Shown in pieces: positions 1 through 7,649 of a stretch of 64,000 nucleotides of DNA. Location: positions 682,001-746,000 of the forward strand of contig CAWCOH010000005.1 of NCBI GenBank assembly GCA_963797115.1. Direction: 5' to 3'. Each line of letters starts with the position of its first letter. Within the stretch, counting starts at the first letter, position 1. The translations under genes were made by a program, and so were the position numbers. Origin of the DNA: AP-15 sp963797115 (lineage in GTDB: Bacteria > Pseudomonadota > Alphaproteobacteria > ATCC43930 > CGMCC-115725). The notes beneath the pieces are model-generated. The model made no database searches and was not told the origin of the DNA. It worked only from the letters and a program-made list of their open reading frames with translations.

Positions 1-1
1 A

Positions 2-430
2 CAGGCTTATGCGGCCGTGGCGGACAGTGTCGCGGCGAGCCCAAACTGCCGAGGCCACAAGCAGGCTGGGACCGCAATCTTAGACCGCGTTTCCTTCGAT
101 ACAGCTTTCCGGGCACGAGTTGCATACTGGCGAGACAACGTTGAGCGACTTGCGGCCAACGGACAACGGGTGGTCGCGTGGGGCGCGGGGGCGAAAGCAG
201 TAACCTTCCTGAGTATCGTCGACCCGGTGGGTATCATCTCGCATGTCGTCGACGTCAACCCTCGAAAAACGGGTCGCTTTATGCCTGGTTCTGGTCGGGA
301 AATCATAGCAGCGGGCGCGCTGCAAGAACTACGTCCTGATGTGATCCTTGTGATGAATGGCATATACAAAGACGAGATTGGCTCAGCGGTTCGTGCACTT
401 GACCTTGATCCTGTACTTTTTGTCGTCTGA
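2..430 (+). CDS. C-terminal part of a sugar C-methyltransferase-type SAM methyltransferase (5' end outside window)
   Basis: The reading frame is open to the left edge, so only about 142 C-terminal residues are seen. The stretch VVAWGAGAKAVTFLSIV followed by an aspartate-containing strand (VVDVNPRKTGRFMPGSG) and RPDVILVMNGIYKDEI matches the C-terminal domain of C-methyltransferases acting on deoxysugars or nucleotide-linked sugars (the NovU/TylC3-like architecture: zinc domain, SAM domain, C-terminal Rossmann-like domain). The catalytic SAM domain would lie upstream and is not visible. Such genes usually sit in polysaccharide or O-antigen clusters, so the window edge may be the end of one; that is inference. 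It has no obvious link to the ccm genes that follow 270 bases later. Confidence 0.72.
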   Translation, partial: QAYAAVADSVAASPNCRGHKQAGTAILDRVSFDTAFRARVAYWRDNVERLAANGQRVVAWGAGAKAVTFLSIVDPVGIISHVVDVNPRKTGRFMPGSGREIIAAGALQELRPDVILVMNGIYKDEIGSAVRALDLDPVLFVV

Positions 431-703
431 CCGGACAGGTCTGGTGACGGAACAATATTCGGTGAGAGGATAACCCGACCCGGTTCCGATTTGCGACGCT
501 CCATTGACAGGGTCCGTGAACGGGAACGATGAGTATAGTGTTGGCGAAGTTGGGCCTTAGCACGATGAGTTACGCTTGGGCCACCGTTGGGGGCGCTCGG
601 CTGAGAAGAGCCCAACACAGGCGGTCGTTCAGCGTACCGCCGCCTCAGGATCGGATAAGAAATTCACCATCAATTTCGGTGCAAACCGGATAATACATAG
701 AGA

Positions 704-1393
704 ATGACATTCGGGGGGACGATGGGGCCGACGGAGCCCGGAGCCGATCTGATCGCCGAGGATCTCGCGTGCCGGCGTGGCGAGCGTCTCGTCTTTGGCG
801 GTCTCTCGTTCCGCGTGGCGCACGGCGGGGCGCTGGTGCTGAGCGGCGCCAACGGCAGCGGCAAGACGAGCCTGCTGCGGCTGCTCGCCGGTTTGATCGC
901 GCCGGCGGCGGGCCGTCTGTCGTGGGGGACGACGCCGATCGAAGACGATCTCGCCGGTCACCGCGCCCGCCTGCACTATGTCGGCCATCAGGATGGCGTA
1001 AAGCCGGGCCTGACGCCGCGCGAGACGCTCGTCTTCTGGGCTGCGCTGCATGGCCGCACCATCCGCTGTGCGGCATCCGCGCTCGATGCGGCGTTGGCCG
1101 CCTTCGCGCTCGAGCCGGTGGCGGACTGGCCCTGCCGCTGGCTGTCGGCCGGCCAGCGGCGGCGACTGGCGCTCGCCCGATTGGCCGCGACGCCGGCGCC
1201 GCTGTGGCTCCTCGACGAGCCCTTCAGCGCGCTCGATCACGACAATCAGCACCGCCTCGAGCAGGCAATGGCGGCACATCGCGCAGAAGGCGGACGCATC
1301 GTTCTGGCGACTCATGCGCCGATCAAAATCGGCACCGCGGTCGGGATCGACCTCGACGCTTTCGCACCCCGGCACAGTGCCGCCGCCGTTTGA
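704..1393 (+). CDS. ccmA: Heme exporter ATP-binding protein CcmA
   Basis: ATPase of the CcmABCD complex of System I cytochrome c maturation; it drives release of heme-loaded CcmE from CcmC/CcmD. Walker A is LSGANGSGKTS at about residues 47-56, the signature loop is LSAGQRRR, and Walker B is LWLLDEPFSALD. At about 229 residues it has the short single-ABC-domain size usual for CcmA. An in-frame ATG at 722 directly behind a GGGGGG tract is an alternative start with a better ribosome site. ccmB begins 2 bases after the stop, and ccmCDEG follow, which confirms the identity. The adjacent aconitase gene found in many alphaproteobacteria is absent here. Confidence 0.95.
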   Translation: MTFGGTMGPTEPGADLIAEDLACRRGERLVFGGLSFRVAHGGALVLSGANGSGKTSLLRLLAGLIAPAAGRLSWGTTPIEDDLAGHRARLHYVGHQDGVKPGLTPRETLVFWAALHGRTIRCAASALDAALAAFALEPVADWPCRWLSAGQRRRLALARLAATPAPLWLLDEPFSALDHDNQHRLEQAMAAHRAEGGRIVLATHAPIKIGTAVGIDLDAFAPRHSAAAV

Positions 1394-1395
1394 GC

Positions 1396-2061
1396 ATGGC
1401 GGCCTTTATCGGCCTCTTTCAGCGCGACTTGCGTCTTGCCTTGCGCCAAGGCAGCGATACCGGCCTCGTCCTCGGCTTCTTTGTGTTGGCGATCGTGCTG
1501 TTTCCGCTGGGCGTCGGTCCGGAGCCGGCCGTCCTCCAGCGGATCGGCCCCGGGGTGGTATGGGTCGCGGCGCTGCTCGCGGCCTTGCTGTCGCTCGACC
1601 GCCTGTTCCAGACCGATTATCAGGACGGCGGGCTGGAGATCCTTGCCCTCTCGAGCCTCCCGCTCGAGCTCGCGGTATTGGCAAAATGCGCGGCACACTG
1701 GGTGGCAACCGGATTGCCGCTGGCGCTCGCCAGCCCGTTCTTGGCGCTGCTCTTCGATCTCGACATCGGCGCGATCGTTGTTCTGACGCTCAGTCTGCTG
1801 CTCGGGACGCCGGCCTTGAGCCTGATCGGCAGCGTCGCCGCGGCGTTGACCCTTGGCGCCCGTCGCCAGGGGGCGCTGCTGTCGCTGATCGTCCTGCCGC
1901 TCTACATCCCACCCTTGGTGTTCGGTGCCGGTGCCGTCGAGGCCAATGTTACCGGAGCCGGCGGTCGCGCTCACCTGTTGATCCTCGCCGCCTTGACCCT
2001 GGCCGCCCTGCCGCTCTGCCCATGGGCGAGTGCGGCGGCACTGCGCCAGGCGCTCGAATGA
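1396..2061 (+). CDS. ccmB: Heme exporter membrane protein CcmB
   Basis: Membrane subunit that pairs with CcmA in cytochrome c maturation. The 221-residue product has six hydrophobic segments, opens with FQRDLRLALRQGSDTG (a typical CcmB start, cytoplasmic basic helix) and carries LDRLFQTDYQDGGLEILALS, a well-conserved CcmB block after the second membrane segment. The ATG at 1396 lies two bases past the ccmA stop, so the two are probably translationally coupled. About 200 bases without a gene separate it from ccmC. Confidence 0.95.
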   Translation: MAAFIGLFQRDLRLALRQGSDTGLVLGFFVLAIVLFPLGVGPEPAVLQRIGPGVVWVAALLAALLSLDRLFQTDYQDGGLEILALSSLPLELAVLAKCAAHWVATGLPLALASPFLALLFDLDIGAIVVLTLSLLLGTPALSLIGSVAAALTLGARRQGALLSLIVLPLYIPPLVFGAGAVEANVTGAGGRAHLLILAALTLAALPLCPWASAAALRQALE

Positions 2062-2257
2062 GCCGTTCTTTGCCATCTTTGCATCAAAATCGAGGCGTAT
2101 CTTGGCGATACCCGGCGGGAGGTGCACGCTGCACCGAATTCCGCTGCCAATTCCCCTGCCGGCGACCTATGGGGACGCTTGATCATATGAAATCTCATGG
2201 ATTTTCAGGGACAAGATGGATTTTTTCCCTGCTGGGCGGGAATTTGCAGGGCAAACG

Positions 2258-3043
2258 ATGATCAGCCGTTTTGCCAATCCGGCGCGCTTTATGCGCTTCA
2301 GCGCGACGGCCCTGCCGTGGTGCGGCTGGTCGGCGGCTGGCGTGATCGCCGTCGGCCTCTACTGTGCGCTGGTGGCCGCACCTCCGGATTATCAGCAAGG
2401 CGAGACCGTGCGGATCATGTACGTCCATGTTCCATCGGCGTGGCTGGCCGTCGCCATCTACTTGTTCGTCGCGATCGCGAGCGCGGTGGCCTTGGTGTGG
2501 CGGCATCCGCTCGCCGAGATCGCCGCGGCAGCAGCGGCGCCGATCGGCGCGGCCTTTACCTTCATCTGTCTCGCCACCGGATCGCTGTGGGGTCGCCCGA
2601 TGTGGGGCGCCTGGTGGGTTTGGGATGCGCGGCTGACCTCGGTGCTCGTCCTGTTCTTTCTCTATCTGGGGTATATCGCATTGGTGAACGCATTCGACGA
2701 GCCGAGCCGTGGTGCGCGGGCGGGCTCGGTGTTGGCGTTGGTCGGGGTCGTCAACCTGCCGATCGTCAAATTCTCGGTCGATTGGTGGAACACCTTGCAT
2801 CAGCCCGCAAGCGTCGTGCGGCTCGGCGGCCCTAGGATCGATATCGCGATGCTCATCCCACTGCTGGTAATGGCGGCGGGCTTTTCGCTGTTGTTCGTAA
2901 CGCTGACCATGCTGCGCATGCGGACCGCCTTGAACGAACGCAAGGCGCTCGCGACGCGTCTCAATCGAATGCCCGGGCCGGCGCGACCGGCCGAGCGCGA
3001 GGACTTGGCGCCCGCCGGTCCCGCCGTGCGCCGCGGCGTTTGA
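2258..3043 (+). CDS. ccmC: Heme-handling membrane protein CcmC
   Basis: CcmC presents heme at the periplasmic face and helps load it onto CcmE. The tryptophan-rich signature WGAWWVWDARLTS is present at about residues 120-132, and the conserved histidine sites are the MYVHVPSAW segment and the HQPASV segment. Six membrane spans are expected and visible. I chose the ATG at 2258 (MISRFANPARF) because CcmC proteins normally open with a short basic helix containing an ANPxRF block, and GCAGGG lies just upstream; an in-frame ATG at 2216 would add 14 atypical residues. The C-terminal tail after the last span is somewhat long and basic. The stop overlaps the ccmD start (TGATGA). Confidence 0.94.
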   Translation: MISRFANPARFMRFSATALPWCGWSAAGVIAVGLYCALVAAPPDYQQGETVRIMYVHVPSAWLAVAIYLFVAIASAVALVWRHPLAEIAAAAAAPIGAAFTFICLATGSLWGRPMWGAWWVWDARLTSVLVLFFLYLGYIALVNAFDEPSRGARAGSVLALVGVVNLPIVKFSVDWWNTLHQPASVVRLGGPRIDIAMLIPLLVMAAGFSLLFVTLTMLRMRTALNERKALATRLNRMPGPARPAEREDLAPAGPAVRRGV

Positions 3044-3219
3044 TGACTGGCGACCTCGGCCGCTATCTGGCGATGGGCGGTTACGCCGCTTTTGTATGGC
3101 CGGCCTACGGCGTGGCCCTTGCTGTTCTCGGCGGATTGGCTTGGCAATCTTGGCGGCGCTACCGGGCGAGCAGCAACGTGCTCGAGCGGTTGCAGCGCGG
3201 ATTGCGGATCAGGCCATGA
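3043..3219 (+). CDS. ccmD: Heme exporter small subunit CcmD
   Basis: A 58-residue single-span protein starting MTGDLGRYLAMGGYAAFVW. CcmD is a small, poorly conserved membrane protein that holds CcmE to CcmABC and is needed for release of holo-CcmE. The pattern seen here is typical: short N-terminus with MGGYAAFVWPAYG, one hydrophobic helix, then a basic cytoplasmic tail (WRRYR). The start overlaps the ccmC stop by one base and the stop overlaps the ccmE start by four bases, which argues strongly for a real gene in a coupled operon. Confidence 0.9.
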   Translation: MTGDLGRYLAMGGYAAFVWPAYGVALAVLGGLAWQSWRRYRASSNVLERLQRGLRIRP

Positions 3220-3785
3220 CGCGCAAGCAGCAGCGGCTCGGATTGCTCGCGCTCGGCATGGCGGCGCTAGGCGGGGCAACCGCGTTGGTGCTGGTCGCGT
3301 TCAACGACAATCTGGTGTTCTTCTACAGCCCGAGCGAAGTCCGGGCCAAAGCGGTCGCCCCGGACCGGCGGGTACGCATCGGCGGGCTCGTCGAGACCAA
3401 CAGCCTCGCGCGCGGTCCCGACGGGCGTGAGGTCTTGTTTCGAGTCAGCGACGGCGCGAGCAGCCTTGCGGTCGTCTATGAGGGTGCGTTGCCCGACCTT
3501 TTCCGCGAAGGACAGGGGGTCGTCGCCGAGGGTAAGCTCCGTCCCGACGGGGTCTTCGCTGCGACGACCGTGCTCGCCAAGCACGATGAGAATTACATGC
3601 CGCGCGAGGTCGTCGACGCGCTGAAGCAGAGCGGGCATTGGCAGGAAGGCGGAGCCACGAAGGCGGTGGGTCCGGCGTCCTCCACCCTTCCCTCCGCCGC
3701 GCCCTCTTCCATCGCCCCCGCGCAAGCGGGGGTCCAGGGTCCGGCGAAACCGGCCTCCCCTGGATTCCCGCTTTCGCGGGAATGA
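3216..3785 (+). CDS. ccmE: Periplasmic heme chaperone CcmE with repeat-derived C-terminal tail
   Basis: CcmE carries heme covalently in the periplasm and passes it to the CcmF/H lyase. It has an N-terminal anchor (residues 12-30), an OB-fold beta domain, and the heme-binding motif AKHDENYMP with His123 and Tyr127. Most CcmE proteins end within about 20-30 residues of this motif. Here the chain runs on to residue 189, and the last 25 or so residues (SIAPAQAGVQGPAKPASPGF then PLSRE) are the translation of a palindromic repeat at 3715-3786. The tail is therefore probably functionless, provided the periplasmic domain tolerates it. ccmF, which normally comes next, is absent. Confidence 0.95.
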   Translation: MTRKQQRLGLLALGMAALGGATALVLVAFNDNLVFFYSPSEVRAKAVAPDRRVRIGGLVETNSLARGPDGREVLFRVSDGASSLAVVYEGALPDLFREGQGVVAEGKLRPDGVFAATTVLAKHDENYMPREVVDALKQSGHWQEGGATKAVGPASSTLPSAAPSSIAPAQAGVQGPAKPASPGFPLSRE

Positions 3786-3786
3786 C
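3715..3786. repeat. REP/RPE-like palindrome pair inside the 3' end of ccmE
   Basis: Two imperfectly related palindromes, CCCCCGCGCAAGCGGGGG at 3715-3732 and ATTCCCGCTTTCGCGGGAAT at 3764-3783, separated by GTCCAGG..CCTGGA. The same unit in inverted or degraded form occurs at 12677-12897 and 50621-50703. It is read in frame as the end of ccmE and supplies its stop region. Confidence 0.85.
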
Positions 3787-3800
3787 GGGTCGAGTCGGCG

Positions 3801-4343
3801 ATGGCGCGTCGGCTCGCCTTTCTGCTGCCGGTGGCGGTGTTCGCGGGTTTGGTCGCCGTGTTCGCCATTGGCCTGACGCGCGATCCGCGCTTGGTGCCGT
3901 CGGCGTTGATCGATCGCCCCGCTCCCGACTTTGCCTTGCCCGGTCTCTACGAGGGGGCGGAAGGGTTGTCGCGGAAGGACCTCGACAGCCGGGTGACGCT
4001 TGTCAATTTCTTCGCGTCGTGGTGCGCTCCTTGTCGCGAGGAGCACGCCCAACTGATGGCGCTGGCGCGCCGCCCGGGCGTGACTCTGCACGGTATTGCC
4101 TATAAGGACAAACCCGAGGATGCCCGCCGTTTCCTCGATGCGCTCGGTAATCCTTTTCGCCGCGTCGGTCTCGATCGCACCGGCGTCACCGCCATCGACT
4201 TCGGAGTTTACGGGGTGCCCGAGACCTACATCGTCGACGGCAGCGGCCACATCCGCTACCGCCAGGTCGGCCCAGTAACCGCGGCAGATGTTACCCAGAA
4301 CATCTTGCCGGTGATCAGCCGGATTATCAAACCCGCTGGCTGA
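3801..4343 (+). CDS. ccmG: Thiol:disulfide interchange protein CcmG/DsbE
   Basis: Membrane-anchored periplasmic thioredoxin-fold protein that keeps apocytochrome CXXCH cysteines reduced for heme attachment. It has an N-terminal anchor (residues 5-24), the family block PAPDFALPGLY, and the active site FFASWCAPCREEH with Cys75 and Cys78. The conserved cis-proline region is VYGVPETYIVDG, a strong CcmG signature. Length (180 residues) is normal. In most alphaproteobacteria ccmF lies between ccmE and ccmG and ccmH follows; neither is here, so the heme lyase part must be elsewhere in the genome if the pathway works. Confidence 0.93.
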   Translation: MARRLAFLLPVAVFAGLVAVFAIGLTRDPRLVPSALIDRPAPDFALPGLYEGAEGLSRKDLDSRVTLVNFFASWCAPCREEHAQLMALARRPGVTLHGIAYKDKPEDARRFLDALGNPFRRVGLDRTGVTAIDFGVYGVPETYIVDGSGHIRYRQVGPVTAADVTQNILPVISRIIKPAG

Positions 4344-4352
4344 CCACCGCTT

Positions 4353-4907
4353 TTAGGATTTGGGCTCGCGGTCCTGGCTGGAGGCTGCGGCGAGAAGACC
4401 GGGCAGGTCGCTCCAGCCATAGGCAACGGCCTCGACCGTGGAGCCGGCGAACGCCAGGGTCTTGTGTCTTACCTGACGGGCGCCAAGCCGTTCGTAAAAG
4501 AATCGAGACGGGTTATCCCGCAACACCCAGATGATCACGGAGGAACGCCCTGCCGCGACGAGACGACGGAACAGCGCAATCAAAAGACGCCGCCCGATCC
4601 CTTGGTTCTGCCAATCCGGGGCAACGTAGAGCGTGAACACCTCGCCGGCAAAGCGCCGGTCACCGTGGTTTGGCCCGCAGCTGCCGAAGCCGAGCAGAAC
4701 CGCACGGTCGTCTATTGCGACCCGCACGTCGCGCGGTTCGCGCAGGATCACGTTGCGCCACCCGGCTTCGCGCCGGCGCTCCGACAGCCCGACCAAATAC
4801 GAGGTTGGCAGCACTCCCGCATAGGTGGCTCGCCAAGTCTCGACATCGAGCTTGGCGATGCTGCGGGCATCTTCGGGTCGAGCCGACCGAATCGCGACGT
4901 GGTCCAT
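4353..4907 (-). CDS. GNAT-family N-acetyltransferase
   Basis: The 184-residue protein starts with the usual beta strand (VAIRSARPEDARSIAKL) and has the acetyl-CoA pyrophosphate-binding motif A as VAPDWQNQGIGRRLLIALF, matching Q/RxxGxG/A. Motif B ends in DNPSRFFYERLGARQV, the common tyrosine acid/base region of GNAT enzymes. The substrate cannot be read from the sequence; the N-terminal block resembles RimI-like or antibiotic/amine acetyltransferases. It converges on ccmG and is divergent from the IalB gene, with about 125 bases between the two starts. Confidence 0.85.
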   Translation of the reverse strand: MDHVAIRSARPEDARSIAKLDVETWRATYAGVLPTSYLVGLSERRREAGWRNVILREPRDVRVAIDDRAVLLGFGSCGPNHGDRRFAGEVFTLYVAPDWQNQGIGRRLLIALFRRLVAAGRSSVIIWVLRDNPSRFFYERLGARQVRHKTLAFAGSTVEAVAYGWSDLPGLLAAASSQDREPKS

Positions 4908-5033
4908 GACCTCCTATTGTGCCCGCTTTCTGCGCCGGTGGGGAGGGGGCTCGCGATTGGCCGTTGCCCGGGCGGCGGGTGCGCGGCGATGCGCCGTGGC
5001 ATTCTCCGGCGCGCCCGGCTATATGGTAGCTCC

Positions 5034-5603
5034 ATGAGGAGTGGCCGGCCGTTCTGTCTGATGCTGTTGGTACTATGGGCGTTTTCGCTCGCGATCCCGG
5101 CCGCGCCGGGCGCCGAAAAAAAGAAATCCGGCAATGCGGAACCCGGGTCGCCGCCGCCATCACGACGCCTTGGGTCAGCCGAAGCCTGGACCGCCTACGT
5201 CTACAAGGAGAAGACAGGCCAGGTGTGCTATCTCGCCACCAGGCCGCAGAAGAGTGAGCCGGCGAACGCAAAACGCAAACGACCGACAGCCTTGGTTACT
5301 CACCGACCGGAAGAAAAGGTCTCCAATGTGGTCAGTTTTGTCGAAGGCTACCCGTTGAAGGAAGGCAGTGACGCCACACTCGACATCGACGGCACGAAAT
5401 TCGAGCTGTTCACCAAGGGAGACAGCGCCTGGGCACGGACCGCCGATCTCGATAGGATGATCGTCGAGGCGATGGTCAAGGGAAAGCAAGCAGTTCTCAA
5501 GGCAACCCCGCAGAAGGGCCAGCCGACCACCGACAGCTATTCGCTCGTCGGCTTCACTGAGGTGTTGGCAATGATCGACAAGGCTTGCGGCATCAAACGC
5601 TAG
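5034..5603 (+). CDS. Invasion-associated locus B (IalB) family secreted protein
   Basis: A 189-residue protein with a clear signal peptide (FCLMLLVLWAFSLAIPAAPGA) and a lysine/proline-rich linker. The mature part contains WTAYVYKEKTGQVCYLATRP and a late Cys (MIDKACGIKR), the pattern of the IalB family, whose members are small periplasmic or outer-membrane-associated proteins common in alphaproteobacteria. IalB was first linked to erythrocyte invasion in Bartonella, but most homologues are in free-living species and their role is unknown. The start ATG at 5034 gives the signal peptide directly. The rlmN gene follows closely. Confidence 0.85.
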   Translation: MRSGRPFCLMLLVLWAFSLAIPAAPGAEKKKSGNAEPGSPPPSRRLGSAEAWTAYVYKEKTGQVCYLATRPQKSEPANAKRKRPTALVTHRPEEKVSNVVSFVEGYPLKEGSDATLDIDGTKFELFTKGDSAWARTADLDRMIVEAMVKGKQAVLKATPQKGQPTTDSYSLVGFTEVLAMIDKACGIKR

Positions 5604-5620
5604 TTGCCGGCGTGCAGATC

Positions 5621-6730
5621 GTGACCCCCGACCCATCGTCGATCGCCTGCCGCGGCCTCGTGGGACTCAGCCGAGCGGCACTCGCAGCCGAGATGGCCAC
5701 GTTTGGCGCGGAGCCGTTCCGGGCGCGCCAGCTGTGGCACTGGATCTATTATCGTGGCGTCATCGACATCGCGGCGATGACCTCGCTGTCAAAAGGGTTT
5801 CGTGAGAGACTCGCAGCACACTACGAGTTGCACCGGCCGCTCGTCACTCGGACGCTCACCTCAAGCGACGGAACCCGAAAGTGGCTGCTGCAATTTCCAG
5901 ACGGTCAGGAGATCGAAACCGTTCACATCCCCGAGGTGGATCGCGGCACTTTGTGCGTCTCCTCGCAAGTCGGCTGCACCCTCACCTGCTCTTTCTGCCA
6001 TACCGGCACCCAGCGCCTAGTGCGGAATCTCAGTGCGGCCGAGATCGTTGCGCAGTTGATGGTGGCGCGCGATGCGCTCGGCGAGTGGCCGTCGCCGCAA
6101 GCCGATCGGCAGGTGACCAATCTCGTGCTGATGGGGATGGGCGAGCCGCTGTTCAATTACGATAACGTCGCCGAGGCGCTGAAAATCGTCATGGATCCCG
6201 AAGGGCTGTCGATCTCGCGGCGCAAGATCACGCTGTCGACCGCGGGCGTGGTGCCGATGATCCGCCGCTGCGGTACCGAACTCGGCGTCAACCTGGCGGT
6301 TTCACTTCATGCGGTGCGCGACGATATCCGCGACCATTTGGTTCCGCTCAATCGCAAATATCCGATTGCCGAGCTGCTCGATGCTTGCAGGGCCTATCCT
6401 GGGGCGAGCAACGCTCGGCGGATCACCTTCGAATACGTCATGCTGAAAGGCATCAACGACAGTCCGGCCGACGCCCGGGAGTTGGTGCGGCTCTTGGCCG
6501 GCATTCCCGCCAAAGTCAACCTGATCCCCTTCAATCCCTGGCCGGGCGCGCCTTACGACTGCTCCTCGGATGCGGCGATCGCGGCATTCTCCGACATCGT
6601 CTTTGCGGCCGGCTATTCGGCCCCGGTGCGCACGCCGCGCGGCCGCGACATATTTGCCGCCTGCGGCCAGCTCAAATCGGCGAGTGTCAAGCTGCGCAAG
6701 AGCGCGGCCGAAACGCTCCCCGCCGCCTGA
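5621..6730 (+). CDS. rlmN: Dual-specificity 23S rRNA / tRNA adenine-C2 methyltransferase RlmN
   Basis: Radical SAM enzyme that methylates A2503 of 23S rRNA and A37 of some tRNAs. The cluster-binding motif CTLTCSFC (cysteines near residues 119, 123 and 126) is intact, MGMGEPLFNYDNV is the GEP region, and the second catalytic cysteine lies in the late DIFAACGQL block. I chose the GTG at 5621 (MTPDPSS); a TTG at 5585 and GTG at 5612 are in frame, and the TTG would overlap the upstream ialB-like gene. No strong ribosome site separates these options. Housekeeping gene. Confidence 0.96.
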   Translation: MTPDPSSIACRGLVGLSRAALAAEMATFGAEPFRARQLWHWIYYRGVIDIAAMTSLSKGFRERLAAHYELHRPLVTRTLTSSDGTRKWLLQFPDGQEIETVHIPEVDRGTLCVSSQVGCTLTCSFCHTGTQRLVRNLSAAEIVAQLMVARDALGEWPSPQADRQVTNLVLMGMGEPLFNYDNVAEALKIVMDPEGLSISRRKITLSTAGVVPMIRRCGTELGVNLAVSLHAVRDDIRDHLVPLNRKYPIAELLDACRAYPGASNARRITFEYVMLKGINDSPADARELVRLLAGIPAKVNLIPFNPWPGAPYDCSSDAAIAAFSDIVFAAGYSAPVRTPRGRDIFAACGQLKSASVKLRKSAAETLPAA

Positions 6731-6751
6731 CCTCGACCGACGACTCGCCCC

Positions 6752-7555
6752 GTGTTGTACCCGCTCCTCGGGCTTGGGCTTGTCGCCTATGCGGCGCTGG
6801 TCGGCGGCCTCTTTCTGTTCCAGCGACAGTTGCTTTACCTCCCCGACAAGACCCGACCGGAGCTCGCCGGGATGGAGCAGCTCGGTGTTCGCGAGGTCGT
6901 GCTGGCGACCGAAGACGGGCTGTCGCTCCTATCTTGGTACCTGCCGTCGCGCATCGGGCGGCCGGTCATCGCCTATTTTCACGGCAATGGCGGTCATATC
7001 GGTCATCGCGTTGAACGTCTGCTGCGCTTCGCGCGGGAAGGGTACGGCGTGCTGATGCTGGAGTATCGGGGATACGGCGGCAATCCGGGTGCGCCGGACG
7101 AAGTCGGGTTCAACATCGACGCCCGCGCCGCGCTCGGTTTCCTCGAACGCGAGGCGATCCCAGCGAATCGTGTCGTTCTCTACGGCGAGTCGCTGGGCTC
7201 GGGCGTCGCGGTCCAGCTCGCTGCGCAACACGATGTGGCAGCCTTGATCCTTGAGGCGCCGTTTACCAGCGTGGCCGAGGTGGCACAATGCCATTTCCCT
7301 TATGTGCCGGCCGCCTGGATGGTGATTGACCGGTTCGATTCGTTGTCGCGCATTGGCCAGGTCAGGGCGCCGATCCTGGTGTTGCACGGGGGGCACGATC
7401 GGGTGGTGCCTGTGCGTTTTGGGCGCGCCCTGTTCGAAGCCGCCCCCGAGCCGAAGGAGGGTTGGTTCGTACCCGAAGCCGGCCACGAAAATCTCGCCCG
7501 GTTCGGGGGTCTCGATGCGACCGTCGCCTTCGTCGAGCGGCGGCTCGGCGGATAG
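6752..7555 (+). CDS. Membrane-anchored alpha/beta hydrolase (BEM46/ABHD13-like)
   Basis: The product has an N-terminal membrane anchor (residues 3-22), then FQRQLLYLPD, a block typical of the BEM46/ABHD13 hydrolase group. The oxyanion region is FHGNGGHIGHR, the nucleophile elbow is YGESLGSG with Ser at about 150, the acid is in LHGGHDRVVPV and the late histidine in EAGHENLA, so the triad is complete. Substrate is unknown. It starts with GTG 21 bases after rlmN and precedes argG. Confidence 0.85.
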   Translation: MLYPLLGLGLVAYAALVGGLFLFQRQLLYLPDKTRPELAGMEQLGVREVVLATEDGLSLLSWYLPSRIGRPVIAYFHGNGGHIGHRVERLLRFAREGYGVLMLEYRGYGGNPGAPDEVGFNIDARAALGFLEREAIPANRVVLYGESLGSGVAVQLAAQHDVAALILEAPFTSVAEVAQCHFPYVPAAWMVIDRFDSLSRIGQVRAPILVLHGGHDRVVPVRFGRALFEAAPEPKEGWFVPEAGHENLARFGGLDATVAFVERRLGG

Positions 7556-7649
7556 AACGTGCCGGCTCGACGGGTTCGTTTTTTCCGAACATAGGTGTAG
7601 GCGCACCCCGCGCCACTGGGCGGTGGCGACGTGGGAAAGGAGCAGGGTC

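Noticed and set aside
769..2061. 430-codon frame covering ccmA's 3' part and ccmB
   Set aside because: Only the part from 1396 is CcmB; the earlier part is an out-of-frame reading of ccmA.
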